NCBI GenBank assembly: GCA_032173965.1
Contig: CM063288.1
Coordinates: 15,976,501-16,040,500 of the forward strand
DNA from: Sitta carolinensis
Lineage: Eukaryota > Chordata > Aves > Passeriformes > Sittidae
DNA: 64,000 nucleotides
Reading direction: 5' to 3'
Shown: positions 12,802 through 24,731 of the stretch, one piece after another
Position numbering within the stretch: the first letter of the stretch is position 1
How the letters are laid out: the number at the start of each line of letters is the position of its first letter
Translations under genes and position numbers: made by a program
The notes under the pieces: generated by a model
Database searches by the model: none
Told to the model about the DNA's origin: nothing
Seen by the model: the letters and a program-made list of their open reading frames with translations, nothing else

Positions 12802-15800
12802 ATGCCGCTGCCCCTTGCCTGCTGCCAGGACGGGGAAGTTCTGACACCACCCCAGGACAGCAGCGCGCCCCAGCTCGTTGTTGGCATCCTGCGAGCCACC
12901 CGGATCCCCGGGCTGCACTACATGTGTACCCGGCCGCAGTCCCGCCTGCGCCGCCTGCTCTGGAGCCTGGCCTTCCTGGCCTCCGCCGGGCTGCTGGCCA
13001 CCGGCGCCGCCGACCGCCTACACCACCTGCTCTCCCGCCCCGTGCACACCCGCGCACGCCTCGCCTGGGCACCCCAGCTCCGCTTCCCGGCTGTCACCCT
13101 CTGCAACCCCAACCGGGCACGCTTCCTGCACCTCACCAAGCCCGACCTCTACTCGGTGGGAGAGTGGCTGGGGTTGGCCCGGGAGAACCACTCGCTGGTG
13201 CCCGAAATGCTGGCCGTGCTGGGGGAGGACCAGCGTGCCTGGCTGACACGTCTGGCCAACTACTCGCGCTTCTTGCCGCCCCGCCGCTCGAGCGCACCAT
13301 GCAGAGCTTCTTTCACCGCCTGGGCCACCAGATTGAGGACATGCTGGTGGAGTGTCGCTTTCAGGGAGAGCGCTGTGGCCCCCAGCATTTCACTCCCGTG
13401 AGTTCCCTCCTGGAAGCTGCCAGACAGCTTAGCTGCCCCATGGGTACTGGGAATGATATTTCCCCCCCACCCTAGCAAGGGTGAAGGGGTGGCAGAGTGG
13501 GCAATCAGGCTGAGATGAGCCTTTCCAAAGGTCATGCAAGACTGTACCTTCCTTCCATCACCTCCATGGAATTGGAAAGGAGTTTCTGGACCTCATCCTG
13601 CTTGCAGAATTCTCGACCAGATCCCTGCCTGCTCCCTTACCACTGCTCTCTCCATCCCCAGGTCTACACGCGCTATGGTAAGTGCTACACCTTCAATGGG
13701 GATCGGAGGAATCCGCGTGTGACCCGCCAAGGTGGCATGGGCAACGGGCTGGAGATCATGCTGGACATCCAGCAGGAAGAGTACCTGCCCATCTGGAGAG
13801 AGACCAGTAAGTGGGGCTACAGCTCAGGCAGGGCACAAGTGAGGGGTGCTAGGATGCAGGGTTGCTGGGCAGGCAGATCACCTGTGAGGGGACTGTGGAT
13901 AAAGCAGGGCATCAGAGGGGTGCAGATGCTGCATTGGCGCAGGCACACAGCATCTCTGTCTTTCTCCCACAGACGAAACATCATTTGAAGCTGGTATCCG
14001 GGTCCAGATCCACAGCCAGGATGAGCCACCCTATATCCATCAGCTGGGCTTTGGTGTCTCGCCTGGCTTCCAGACCTTCGTGTCCTGCCAGGAGCAGCGG
14101 GTAAGGCAGGATGCCCCACAGCCCCAGGGAGGTGCCTTCAGGCATTCAGCCCAGCACAGCCCTGCAGCAATGCCCTTCTCACCCCAACAGCTCACCTACC
14201 TGCCACAGCCATGGGGGAACTGCCGGGCCAGCATGCAGGGGGAGCAGCTGCTGCCTGGCTATGACACCTACAGCATTGCTGCCTGCCGCCTCCAGTGTGA
14301 GAAGGAGGCCGTGGTGCAGAGCTGCCACTGCCGCATGGTCCATATGCCAGGTGAGGGCTGTGCATGATGGTGTGAGGGGTGCCCCACTGCCCCAACAGTC
14401 CTGCTGGGGTTGCCCCAACTCCCTGTAGTCTGCACCCAAAGATCACCTCTGCCCTTACACTCTGTACCCAAAGATTCCCCCAGCTCAGTCCCTCTCCACC
14501 CAGGGACCACCCCATCCTCTCCACATGCTGGGTCAGCCCCTGTCCTACCCTCCTTACACCAAAGGTCAGCCCCTCCCCTGCTTGCCTTGTACCTGGGCCA
14601 CATGTGCCCCAACCAACCTGTGCTCAAGGGTCACTCATCCCCACTCCCTCTGCACCCTGCTCCATTACCTCCAAGGAAATGAGTCAAGAGTGGGGGGAAG
14701 AATCTGGCCAGACTCCCTTGCTCCCAACCATCTGCTTCTCCACAGGCAATGAGTCCATCTGCTCCCCTAATGTATACATCGAGTGTGCTGACCACACACT
14801 GGGTAAGTGTGGCAGTGGGTGGACATCTAGGGGCTGGCCAAGTGCCCCAGGGAGGGGGTTGGAGATTGTGGCTGTGTCAATGGGTGTCTGCCCCCAGATG
14901 CAGCTGTGGAGGACAGCCAGGAGCGCTGCAGCTGCCCCACACCATGCAACCTGACACGCTACGGCAAGGAGATCTCCATGGTCCGCATCCCCAACAAGGG
15001 CTCAGCGCGCTACCTCGCCCGCAAGTACAACAAGAATGAGACCTACATTCGGTGAGTTGCCAGCACTGGGGTATTCCATGGGGTGGGCAGAGGGCTGGGG
15101 ACCTGGGGAACTTCCACTCCACTCCTGGTAGCATGAAGAGGGGAGGTCCTAGCATACTTGATCTCTGCATCATGCTCTGTGCAGTAATGTTTTCACTAGA
15201 GCTTCTTCCCAACTTGTCCAATCTTCCCAGCCCTCTGCCAGCACCTGCCAACCCTACTGTCTCTCCTGGCCTGGGACATGCCCCATCCATGTCTCCACTG
15301 CATCAGTCTGAATAATTCACAAGGGCCGTGGGAGCACCTGGGAGCTGGTGGGCTGGGAGGACCCAGGAGATTCATGGAGAATAGTGCAGGAGGGTCAATC
15401 AGCAGCCCTCTTTGCTGAGAACAATGGTGTCCCCACAGGGAGAATTTCCTGGTGCTGGACATCTTCTTTGAGGCACTCAACTACGAAGCCATTGAGCAGA
15501 AGAAAGCCTATGACCTTGCCGGGCTTCTTGGTGACTCCCCTTGCCTTCCTGTGGGGCCCTAAGGCGCGGAGCTCTGGGTCCCAGCCCTGGGGAGATGTGG
15601 GTCTGGTGGGGGAGGGATCACATAGAGAAGCAGTCAGCCACAGGCATTCCATAGAAGGATGGAATGCTGCTGACTGTTCCCTATCCTGCATGTCCCCCAC
15701 TCCATCTGTCCTGCTGACCCTGCCCCCATGACTGCTCTGCCCCCACCATCCAGCAGCCCTGGTACTGGTCACTGCCAGTGACCACTGCCAGTGACTGCTG

Positions 15801-16729
15801 GAACACTCAGGCTTCCAGTGGCCTGCACAGAATCCCCTGTGACCATCTTTCCCTTCTACTCTCCAGGGGACATCGGGGGGCAGATGGGCCTGTTTATCGG
15901 TGCCAGCATCCTCACCATCTTGGAGATCCTGGACTACATCTATGAGGTGTGCTTAGCCTTCAGGGTTATATCTGGGCAGTGGGTGCAGAGATAGGCTTCC
16001 TGGGGAGGGCATAAAGTGTGTGGCCACTCCAGAGAGCTCTAAAAGCCCCCAAATTAGGGAACACCCAGAGGAAAGCAGTAGAAGGAGAGTGGGTCCCCCA
16101 GCATCCCTCAGTGACCTGAGGACAGGGAGGGTGGTGGGCTGAGGTACTGTCCCACTGTCCCTGGGTGAAGCTGTGTAGTCTTTGGTGTCCACACACAGGG
16201 TGCTACCTGTGTGCAGGTCTGGCTCTGACCCCCTATCTGCACCCAGGTGATCCGAGATAAGGTGAGCCGGGTCCTGTGCCGCTCCAAGCCACCTCTGAAG
16301 AAGCCCTCAGGCAGCATCGCCACACTGGGATTGGAGGAGATGAAGGACCAGGTACCCCTGCAGGGCTGGGCTGCCTGGAGGCTTCGAGGAGTGTCTGCCC
16401 CCCAGAAGGGGGAAGGGACATCATCCCAAGATCAAGGGTCTGTGTGGCTCTGCATTTGGTGCCTTCAGGCTGCAGAGTCAGGGCAGTCCCAGGGAGGTAG
16501 GGTGTACCCCGGGGAGCTCCTGTGGACAGGCTGTGGTGGGTGGGAGGACTAGGGAGGTGGCAGGGTGCATGGAGTCTGTGCTCACCCTATTTGACTGCCA
16601 TCCCCACAGAGCCCCTGTGAGACACTGGGTCGGCACGTGGAGGGCGCCTACAACACAGGCATCCTGCCCAACCATCACCACCGCCACCACTACCCTCACC
16701 AGGGAGTCTTCGAGGACTTCGCCTGCTAG
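12802..16729 (+). CDS. ASIC4: Acid-sensing ion channel subunit 4 (ASIC4), 10 coding exons
   Basis: Exons: 12802-13397, 13662-13806, 13973-14100, 14191-14350, 14746-14802, 14898-15051, 15439-15530, 15867-15946, 16247-16351, 16610-16729, all with GT-AG borders and consistent phases; about 545 residues, as expected for ASIC4. TM1 ([14 protein letters not shown]), the degenerin/ENaC signature FPAVTLCN, the cysteine-rich ectodomain ([48 protein letters not shown]) and TM2 with the GAS selectivity motif ([19 protein letters not shown]) are present; the tail is His-rich and ends EDFAC. ASIC4 is known to give little proton current itself and to modulate other ASICs in brain and pituitary. Oddity: within exon 1 at about 13275-13290 the frame shifts; exon 1 is 596 nt, one short of a multiple of three, so one base appears lost in a C/G-rich run. 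Confidence 0.96.
13275..13290 (+). other. ASIC4: Frame break in ASIC4 exon 1
   Basis: The upstream frame reads [15 protein letters not shown] and then loses similarity, while a second frame resumes [19 protein letters not shown]. The exchange happens inside GCCGCCCCGCCGCTCGAG, and one added base restores phase 0 at the exon end. It may be a sequencing deletion or a true mutation. Confidence 0.85.
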
Positions 16730-18750
16730 GCAAGATTGGGACTGGGGTCCAGCCCCCTGTCACCCCCCTCCACAGCGTTCTCATGGAGAGGGACCGCGGC
16801 ACTGGGTGTGGTGGGCACAGGCCCCTGCCTCCCCCACCCCACTGCCAGGACCAGCCACAGCGTTCACCCCCAGTGATGCCACTGGAGCTGCCTCAGCACT
16901 GGCACTGGAGCAGCCCCCTGGCCCTTTTGCCTGTCCCCTCTGCTTGCCCCTAGCACGTGGGCTCAGCCCAGGTTCAAGCACACAGCGTGGAGGGGGATAG
17001 GCGTGGCAGGGGGGGTTGGGGAAGCAGCAGGTGTGGGCCAGAGAGGCCCTGGTGCTGCAGAGCATGAAGGGGGTAAGCTTCCTGTGAGCCCCTCCAAGCC
17101 TTCCTCTGCTGACCCCTCCTGGGTGGTAGTCTCTGCCCTGCATGATTTTCCCCAGGAGAGAGACATGCCTGGAACAGCTTCCCTCTGCCCAGGAACCACC
17201 TCCCCACCTTCCTGCTGCAGGGTGGGGCAGCATTGCAGGGTACCCCTCGGATCAGCATGGCCCCCGTGGCCAGCCCAGGGACACCTCAACTGCAGCCACA
17301 CCTGCATGGCACCACCCTGATCCCTGGCACCACCACCACCACTGTGACATGCCCCTAAACATCTTCCCACCCTTGCCCAACCTCATGCAGTCTCTCAGGA
17401 CTGCAGCCCCTTCATTGCTGTTCCCAGCCAGACCCCTGCACTGTGACTCCCCCTGCCACTCCAGTGTTGGCCCCCAATAATCCCCAGTCATTTCAGCACT
17501 GCAAACCTACTGCCTCCCTTTTCTCCTGCCCCAATCTGTTGTGAACCCATCCTCTCCTTGCCCAGGTATTGCCCAGAGTGGCTCATCCCTTGGTGTAGCT
17601 GCCCTGCACAGCCCAGGCAGCATGGTGGGTCCTGCCCTCATTCCCCTGCCTGTTGCTGCTCTTTTGCACCGTGCACGTACCCCTTGCCATGCCCCCAGCC
17701 CCAGGTGCTGAGCACCCGCTGTGCCTCCCCCAGACTGTACATGGTTACGAGGGTGCTCTGTGCCCAGCACCGCCCGGACAGCCACAGTCCAACCCGCTGG
17801 CCGGAGCCTTGGCCAAAACTGGCACCCACAGTCCTCCTGCCTGCCCTCAGATGGCGGGACTCATGGCAGGACACACAGCAGGACCTGCAGCACTCCCCCT
17901 TGTCCTGTTGTACATTGCCTCCACCCCCTCCACTGTAGCAGCAGACACCAGCGCAGGGCAAACTGCCCCAAAATATCTCAGGAGGGGGGGGCAAGCTGGC
18001 ACAGCCCCCCTCAACACACACACTTGACAGAGGGGGACACCAGGGCAGGAATCTGGGACCTCTGGAGAAGGCTGGGGTTGAGCCAAGCAGCCTCTGGCCC
18101 TGCTGGTTTGGTCCCCATCCCTGGTGCCCACAGATGGAACATGGCCATGCCGTGCCGTGCCCAAAGCCATAGACGCAGGAGGAGCCATCATCCTTGCAGC
18201 CCTCAAGGCCCCACATATGGAAGGCACAGGGCATTGACCAGGGCACCAGCAGCCCTGGCTCTGGGTATGCATGGTCCAACAGCTTCCTTGAAGTATGCAC
18301 CCACGTGTAAGCATGTTCCCTGTGTGTGCAAGCTGCTTGCTGTTCCATGTTCCCCTGCCTGGGGGAGTACACAGCGAGCCTCCCAGCAGGCCAGCCACAC
18401 TGGTGATCCCCAGGGAGCCCCCCAGAGCACCCTGTGCCGGATGCCCATGGGGTTTCCATATGCCAACCTGCAGGCAGGAGGGTCCCCAGAGGGGTGCCAC
18501 ACGTTATCCCAGGAACGTGCCACGGCCATGCCAGTCAGCCTTACACCAAGGTCTCCTGCGGCAAGTGGGGGGTGCTGGATGTGTCCCCTTCCTGCCAGCT
18601 GGAGCAGCAGGCCCTGAGCAGGGTGGGCATGGGCACCATGGTGGGAGGGCCAGCACGAACCGCCCTTGTGCTGGTGAATGTGAGAGATGTGCGTCACTGT
18701 TTTATAAATGTACAAATGCTCCCTAATAAAGAGGCACAAGTAGGTCCAGA
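16730..18750 (+). other. ASIC4: ASIC4 3' untranslated region
   Basis: No coding frame continues after the TAG at 16727-16729. The next canonical poly(A) signal on this strand is 1.99 kb downstream, with no promoter-like sequence between, so the stretch is read as a long 3' UTR. Open frames on both strands here have no family resemblance. Confidence 0.65.
18725..18730 (+). terminator. ASIC4: Poly(A) signal AATAAA of ASIC4
   Basis: A canonical AATAAA follows 'tttataaatgtacaaatgctccct', an AT-rich context unlike the GC-rich 3' UTR before it. It is the first canonical signal I noticed downstream of the ASIC4 stop codon. Confidence 0.65.
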
Positions 18751-21700
18751 GATGCCTGTGAGGGCTGATGGGGCAGAGAAATGGGTGAGACACCACCCTA
18801 GAGGAGAGCTGGGGGTGGGACCCAGGGAACACTTCACAGTCCTGCACTCATGAATGAGGGGTGCAGGGTGAAGCCGAAACAGGAGAAGATGGTGAGGATG
18901 GGTGAAGGGGAAGGGGGGCCCTTCTGGGGCACTGGCAGAGGTGCTCCTCCAGTTCCTGCCTTGTCCAGAACTTTCTCCATCTGCCCCAGCTACCCTGCAG
19001 CACAAAGGGGACACAATAGGAAACAGAAACAGACTTCTTGGTGAAGGCTGCCAGCACCAAGCACCACAGGTTTCCCTCTAAATCAGTGAGGGCTGAAAGA
19101 GCCTGAGTTAACTGGGTGCAGCTGGGACATAGGGCCACAGCTCACACCATGCCCTGTGAGAAGAGCACTGAGTTTGGGTGCTAAAGGGAAAAGCAGGGAA
19201 ATAGTTACATCCTCCACATCCTGTTATCATTAAGAGGATTGGATCCCTTTGGAATGAGACCGTCCCTGCCACCAAATTCTGACCCATCTGTCCCTCCAGG
19301 AAGCCCCATCATTTCACCCACACCAAGACAGTAACTGGGAGCTCATGGTGCCTCCTGCTCTACACTGAAGACATGTCACAGGAGCGGAGCAAGGAGAGCA
19401 GGATTGTATGGTGAGCCCATGAGGTCCTTCCTCAGGATGTCCTCCAGCTCCTCAAGCACTATGTACAGGAGTGAAGCATGGCAGAAGGAAAGGCTGAGCT
19501 TCATGCATAGCCCATCCTGGCTTCTATGCCAACAAAGCAGCCTCAGGATCATTCCCAGAAGCCCTGTAGTGATGACCCAATGAAGATGTGACATATATTT
19601 TTCTCTGTAGCTCTCAGCACCATTATTCTTTAATCTGACATCTTCCAGATGCTATCTGGAAGTGACAACTCCTGTAGAATCTCCCACTTCTCCAAAGAGG
19701 ACAGGCAGATGACGTGAGCCCAGCACCACCCCCCTCCCATGACATGCCTCATGTCCCAGTGTAGATGGCACTGGGCTAAGGAGTGCCAGTGGGACAACCC
19801 AGGTTTAGCACCCCAGGTCAACCACAAACCCCAGTGCTGTGGCTCCTGAATGCCCCCTTCCATGCTGTGCCTGTTCAGGGGTCACCAGGGGCTTGGTCCT
19901 CCCCAGAGATGGAGATGCTGCCACCTGGGGCTCACCCAGCACAGCGCTGCTTGAAACACCTGTAATGAACCACATGAAATAGCTGGAGCATAATTAGAAG
20001 GGGATCACTACAGTGAAACAGGCCCTTAATTTTAATGAGCACAGCGCTCTGGATGAATGCCAAGAACCTGATCACAGCAGGACCAGCTGTGCTGGCAACA
20101 ACTTCTGTCACCGTAGAGGTGACAACCCCAGAAGACACAGCAGGGAATGGCCGTAGAGAGTAGGCACCAGGATGGAGCAGGCAGCAAGGTTCTTTTCCAT
20201 CTATGGGGCAGGCATCTCCTCTGGGCACTTTCCAACATGCCTCCACTGCCACAAACAGTAATTACAGCTGTTCTTATAGAAAAGCTGCATTTCAAAGAAA
20301 AAAAACATCTATCTTGGGAGCAGAGGGTTTGGAAGTAAGCCCCGAAATGCAGTGGGACATGTGGCTTCACTGCTGTCACCTCCTTCCCAAGCAACTCCTG
20401 CCTGGAGATGCTGATGGTGACAGGCAACACCTGGAGAAAGGAGTGACTCTAAGCATGTCTGTATGATGTGCAAATGCCAAGCTCATTGCTTTGCTCTTTG
20501 ATCATTTGCCCACAACCCCCTTGCTGGAAAAATAGACTGGTAGTGCTAATTAGTCGGGCCAGGCAAGGAACACACAGCACCCACTTTCCAGCACTCAGCC
20601 CCTGACAGTGGGCAAGGAGGCTGGAAAAACCAAGGAGGCAATTAAGCATCCAAGCAAGATGCCTGCCTCTTCCCCCAGTGCTAGCGCTTCAGGGTCTTGC
20701 ATTCTGCCAATGCTGAGATGGTGTGGCCCCAGAGGGGACATCCCTGGGCATAGCCAGATATGCTGACATCCCTATGGAAGGAAACCCCTGCAGACAGGCA
20801 CACACCGACAGAAGCTCTGCCTGCACCTACACCTTTCCTTCTTCATTGAAATGCTTGGATTTCCCTGAGTTTGGCCAGAAAAAAACCTAACCAAAGTCCC
20901 TCACACCCTCCAGAAGGGCTAAGCAGTATGCTGGACATCCAAGGTACTGGAGGTAGGCACAGCTTGGCACCTCCCTGTCTGCTCCTCCTCAAGCAGACCA
21001 GCTTCTTCTGCGTTTGCTTAGGCAGAAATGTTTGCTGGAGTTGGGTCTTGGCTTGTGGTCGGGTAGAGCTGCTCCTGCAGGACAGGCACCACTGGCCCCT
21101 TCCCAAAGAAAGCACAGGGAAGAAAGGGCATTGCATTTCCCCTTGTCCTCCAGCCCTTTCCTGGCATGGCTGCAATTCCCATAACCTCCCAAAGATCAGC
21201 CATCAAAGTGATTAATATTGCTGGGGCTGAAGTAGCTTTGCCACAGAGTTCAGCACAGCCTGAAGTGATCCAAGCAGGGCTAGAGAAGCAGGTTTTGCCT
21301 TCCTTGCTCACAGGCTCACTGTTATGTTTGCATACACAGGAAAACAAACCACAGGGGAGGAAGAACGGCGGTAGCTAGGGTTTTCCCCAATTTGAGTCTC
21401 TTTTCTTGCCACAGTGGAGAAATAAGAGAGGAGGCAGGAGGGAAGGCAGGTGCCCATCCAGGCCCAGTGTATTCAGACATTTCCTCTTGTACTTCAGAGT
21501 GCTCTGAACCACCCCTGTATTCTCTCTTCTGAAAAACTTTCCAAGAGGAAGTTGCTCTGTCTCTCTTGATTGCTGTGGTGAGCCAGTAACACTTAGAAAA
21601 TTTCCGCAAGGGAAGCAGAAGTCTACAACACAGGAGACAAATTTTCTCCTGCCTCGTTTGTAAAGTTGACCTTTTGCTGCCCTGCCTCCGCAACTGGCTA

Positions 21701-23741
21701 AGTGCAAAAATCCACACATTGTATGAAAGTACCAATCAAGCCTGAAGAGTGATCACAGAATGTCTCTGTTCCTCAGCTACCCACACCAGCAGCCAGGGCT
21801 GTTCCTCCCACCCCTTTCAAAGGTGTCACTGTCCCAGTCTGGTGCCCTGCCTGTACCTGTCAGCCCTATATGGGCAGGAGAGGGGCAGAGTGCACCTGTG
21901 CCCATGTCCCTATTGTTACAGGTCTCTGCCACATCCCAGTGAGCACAGACAGCACTCACCTTGCTCACATCAACAACCTCAAAGTTTTGCACATCCTTCT
22001 TTGGGGTTTCATCATGTTTTGATGCTGCAAACAGCCTGGCAAACACTAAATCAGCTTTAAACCCTGCCAGCTCCCTTGAAAAGGAAGCAATAACCGTGCT
22101 GGGAGTGCCACAAGCACTGTCATTTGCTCATACATATGTCAGAGCAGGGAGCCACTGCTGGTATTGATAGTGCAGAGCAGAGCAGAGCATTAAGTATGCA
22201 AATACCTCTAACTCGTTCTGGGCAAACAGCAGTGAGGCAACAGCAACTTTATCTAGACAGTCTCATGATAATTAAATGACAATTCTGGGTTTGTTTTCAC
22301 AGCAAACTTGATTTGAAGCAGCTTTATTACCATTTGGATACTCTTCTAATGCCTTATCACATCCTACTACTTGGTCCACTTTTCAGAGGATAAATGTATC
22401 TGTAACACACCTGCATCTGCCTCGCTCCCTCTGCCCCAGATTTCCACTTGAAGGGAATTAAGGATGTGCTCAGGGAAGATCAAAAATAGAAATATTCAGA
22501 ACAAGCTAACAGTTGCTGTCTGAAATATAATAAAATTATATTTAAACATATACACTCCTACACCATGGATACAGAGACTGGAGCAGGAAGAGATGAATGA
22601 GGTATCCTTGTAAAAAACATAGCACACAGCCCAGGGGCTCTCCATGAGTTTTGCTGAGCACTAGCAGCCTTGGTAAGTAATAGTGAGTAGGTTCAATTAA
22701 TTTTCTTGGGGGTGTCTCTTTGATACATGTGTTTCATGAAGCAGTAAAACATGATGAGTAAAGGGCTGGTGGGAAGGGCACATGGCATCATGAAAATCAT
22801 GCCTGGAGCAGGCAGCATGGGCAGGGGACACAGACCCCACACCTCATAATGCAAATAGGAGCTGCAGGTGATGAAACAGTCCAGGACAGGACCACAGTGC
22901 TCTACCCAACTAAGAGCTGGCAAACACAAGTGCTGAGAAGCCCTGAGATATAAAACAGCCCAAAAAAGAGTGAGAGCAATGCAGTGAGTGCAGATCCAGC
23001 ACCAGTGATCCAACACAGTGCTCAGATCCAGTTTCTGGCTTGAGAGTTTCCTTCAGAGCTGAACCCAGATCCTGGAGAGCAGAGTTCACCTCACTTGAGT
23101 AGCCAACCTCTGCTTTGCTATGGGCCAGGAGTCCCCCATTACTCACATACAGACCACAAAGGCTGTTACAGAGACAGCAGACATGGGAGAACACACAGCT
23201 GCACCAGCCCTTTACTGGTGCTTTTCCACCCATAGACAGGGCTAAGGAGGACTGGTCAGTGGGGCCACAAGTTTACAGCCACAAAAAAGACAGGGCAGTC
23301 AGGACGTTGCACCGGACTTCCTACTTCAGGGGGCTCAGCATCCTGCCATACCACCAGTGATGGCAGCAGGTAGCTACAGCAGGACAGCCCCAGAGACCAC
23401 GAGCATCAGAGGAAGTGCAGGACTCCTGCTGCAAGCCACAGGAGTTCAAGCAGGCATTTCCAAGTGTCTGCTTGGCACAACATCTGCCAGCCTGTCCATA
23501 AGGCAATGGTCTATCACAGCCTCATTCTTTTAAGAAGCAGGCATCTCCCTGCTCAAGTAAAGGATGTTGCAGGTGCTTGGGGAAAGAAGCATCTCTGTAA
23601 GGAATCTGTCCAGGCAACTGCAGACAGAACTTACACAAGCAGCCAGTACCTACCACCACAAAGACCCCCAGCAGAACACCCATAGTTTCCTCATGAGAGA
23701 ATCAGTCAGACCCACCAGTACATCTCTCCATTTTATTAGTG
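18751..23741. other. Gene-free gap between convergent ASIC4 and CHPF
   Basis: No exon of a known family was found. AT content rises between about 20.0 and 22.6 kb, with homeodomain-like TAAT clusters near 20010-20045 and an octamer ATGCAAAT near 22196 followed by TGATAATTAAATGACA near 22265. No transposon could be named. The gap holds the 3' ends of two converging genes, so no promoter is required here. Confidence 0.5.
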
Positions 23742-23747
23742 TAAATG
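23742..23747 (-). terminator. CHPF: Poly(A) signal of CHPF
   Basis: TTTATT on this strand reads AATAAA on the CHPF strand, 985 bp downstream of the CHPF stop codon. It is a good candidate for the CHPF 3' end. Confidence 0.6.
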
Positions 23748-24731
23748 CACCCCACCCCCCTCCTTTCCCCCCCTCCATTAAATACAAACCAGGAGCAGAG
23801 AGTGGCTCCTCAGTCACTTTCTCCTTAGGAGATGCACAGCCAAACCCTCTGCCATGCCCATCCGTGTCAGACACAATGTCCTTGACCCTGAGGGCAGCCC
23901 CACAGCGGGGAGGGATCTCACCTCTATCAGGAGGCTCTCATCTGAGGGCTGTGACCTCCAACGTCCTATCAATACTGCGAAGGCCGAAGCGGCCTGGGTC
24001 ATGGTTCCCATGGGGAGCAGCTCATGGTACATGAAATCAGCAGGATCCCCTCTGGCACCCCCTACACCCACCAGCCCCAGGGGCCCAAGTTCTTCACATC
24101 CCAACCAGCAGGACCACTCTAGCTCATTGCCAAGTGGAAAAAACCCAAAACCAACATCCTTATTATTCTTTTGGGATGGGATGTGCCCATTCCACTGTCC
24201 AAGCTTGAGGCAGGCACAGGGGCATGTTCCTCCCTGTACAAATAGGCCAATGCTCCAAAGGAGCAAGGGGCAGAGTCTTGTCCCAGGACACTGAGGGAAC
24301 TATGAGGGATCACTCTAGACCCTGTGGCAGTCACGGCCCTGCAAAAGGGGGACTTTGGGCTCTACATTCCCCCAGTTAATGGGGGACAGCAAGAGACAGG
24401 GCAGCCCATCTTCCCAGTGCTCAGCAGAAGGGTCGGGACAGAGGGATGGGGCCGGAAGCCAGCAGCTCTGGATGAAGATCCAGGCATTCCAGCTTGCAGC
24501 TCAGTGACTCAGACCCCATCTTTCCCAGGGTCTGCACAGCCATGGCTGCTTGAGGAAGACCCAGACACCCTGGGCTGGCAGACCCCGGCCTGGGGAGGCC
24601 CAGTGGGGCAAATCACAAGCTTGGACACCAGCAATCTCTGCAGCTGCTGCAGAAGGAAGACAGATTTGGGCAGAAGTGGAGTGGGCAGGCAGGCATAACA
24701 TGGCAGGGCCAGCCCCTCCACCATCCAGGGT
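23748..24731 (-). other. CHPF: CHPF 3' untranslated region
   Basis: The stretch lies between the CHPF stop codon and the AATAAA at 23742-23747 and has no coding similarity. Its length of about 1 kb is normal for a vertebrate 3' UTR. Confidence 0.6.

Noticed and set aside
12582..13475. A single 297-residue frame over ASIC4 exon 1
   Set aside because: Only its last part, after about 13285, is true ASIC4; the earlier part is out of frame with the conserved TM1 and FPAVTLCN sequence.
17638..18617. Frames of 273 and 298 residues on opposite strands
   Set aside because: They lie inside the ASIC4 3' UTR, overlap each other and resemble nothing known.
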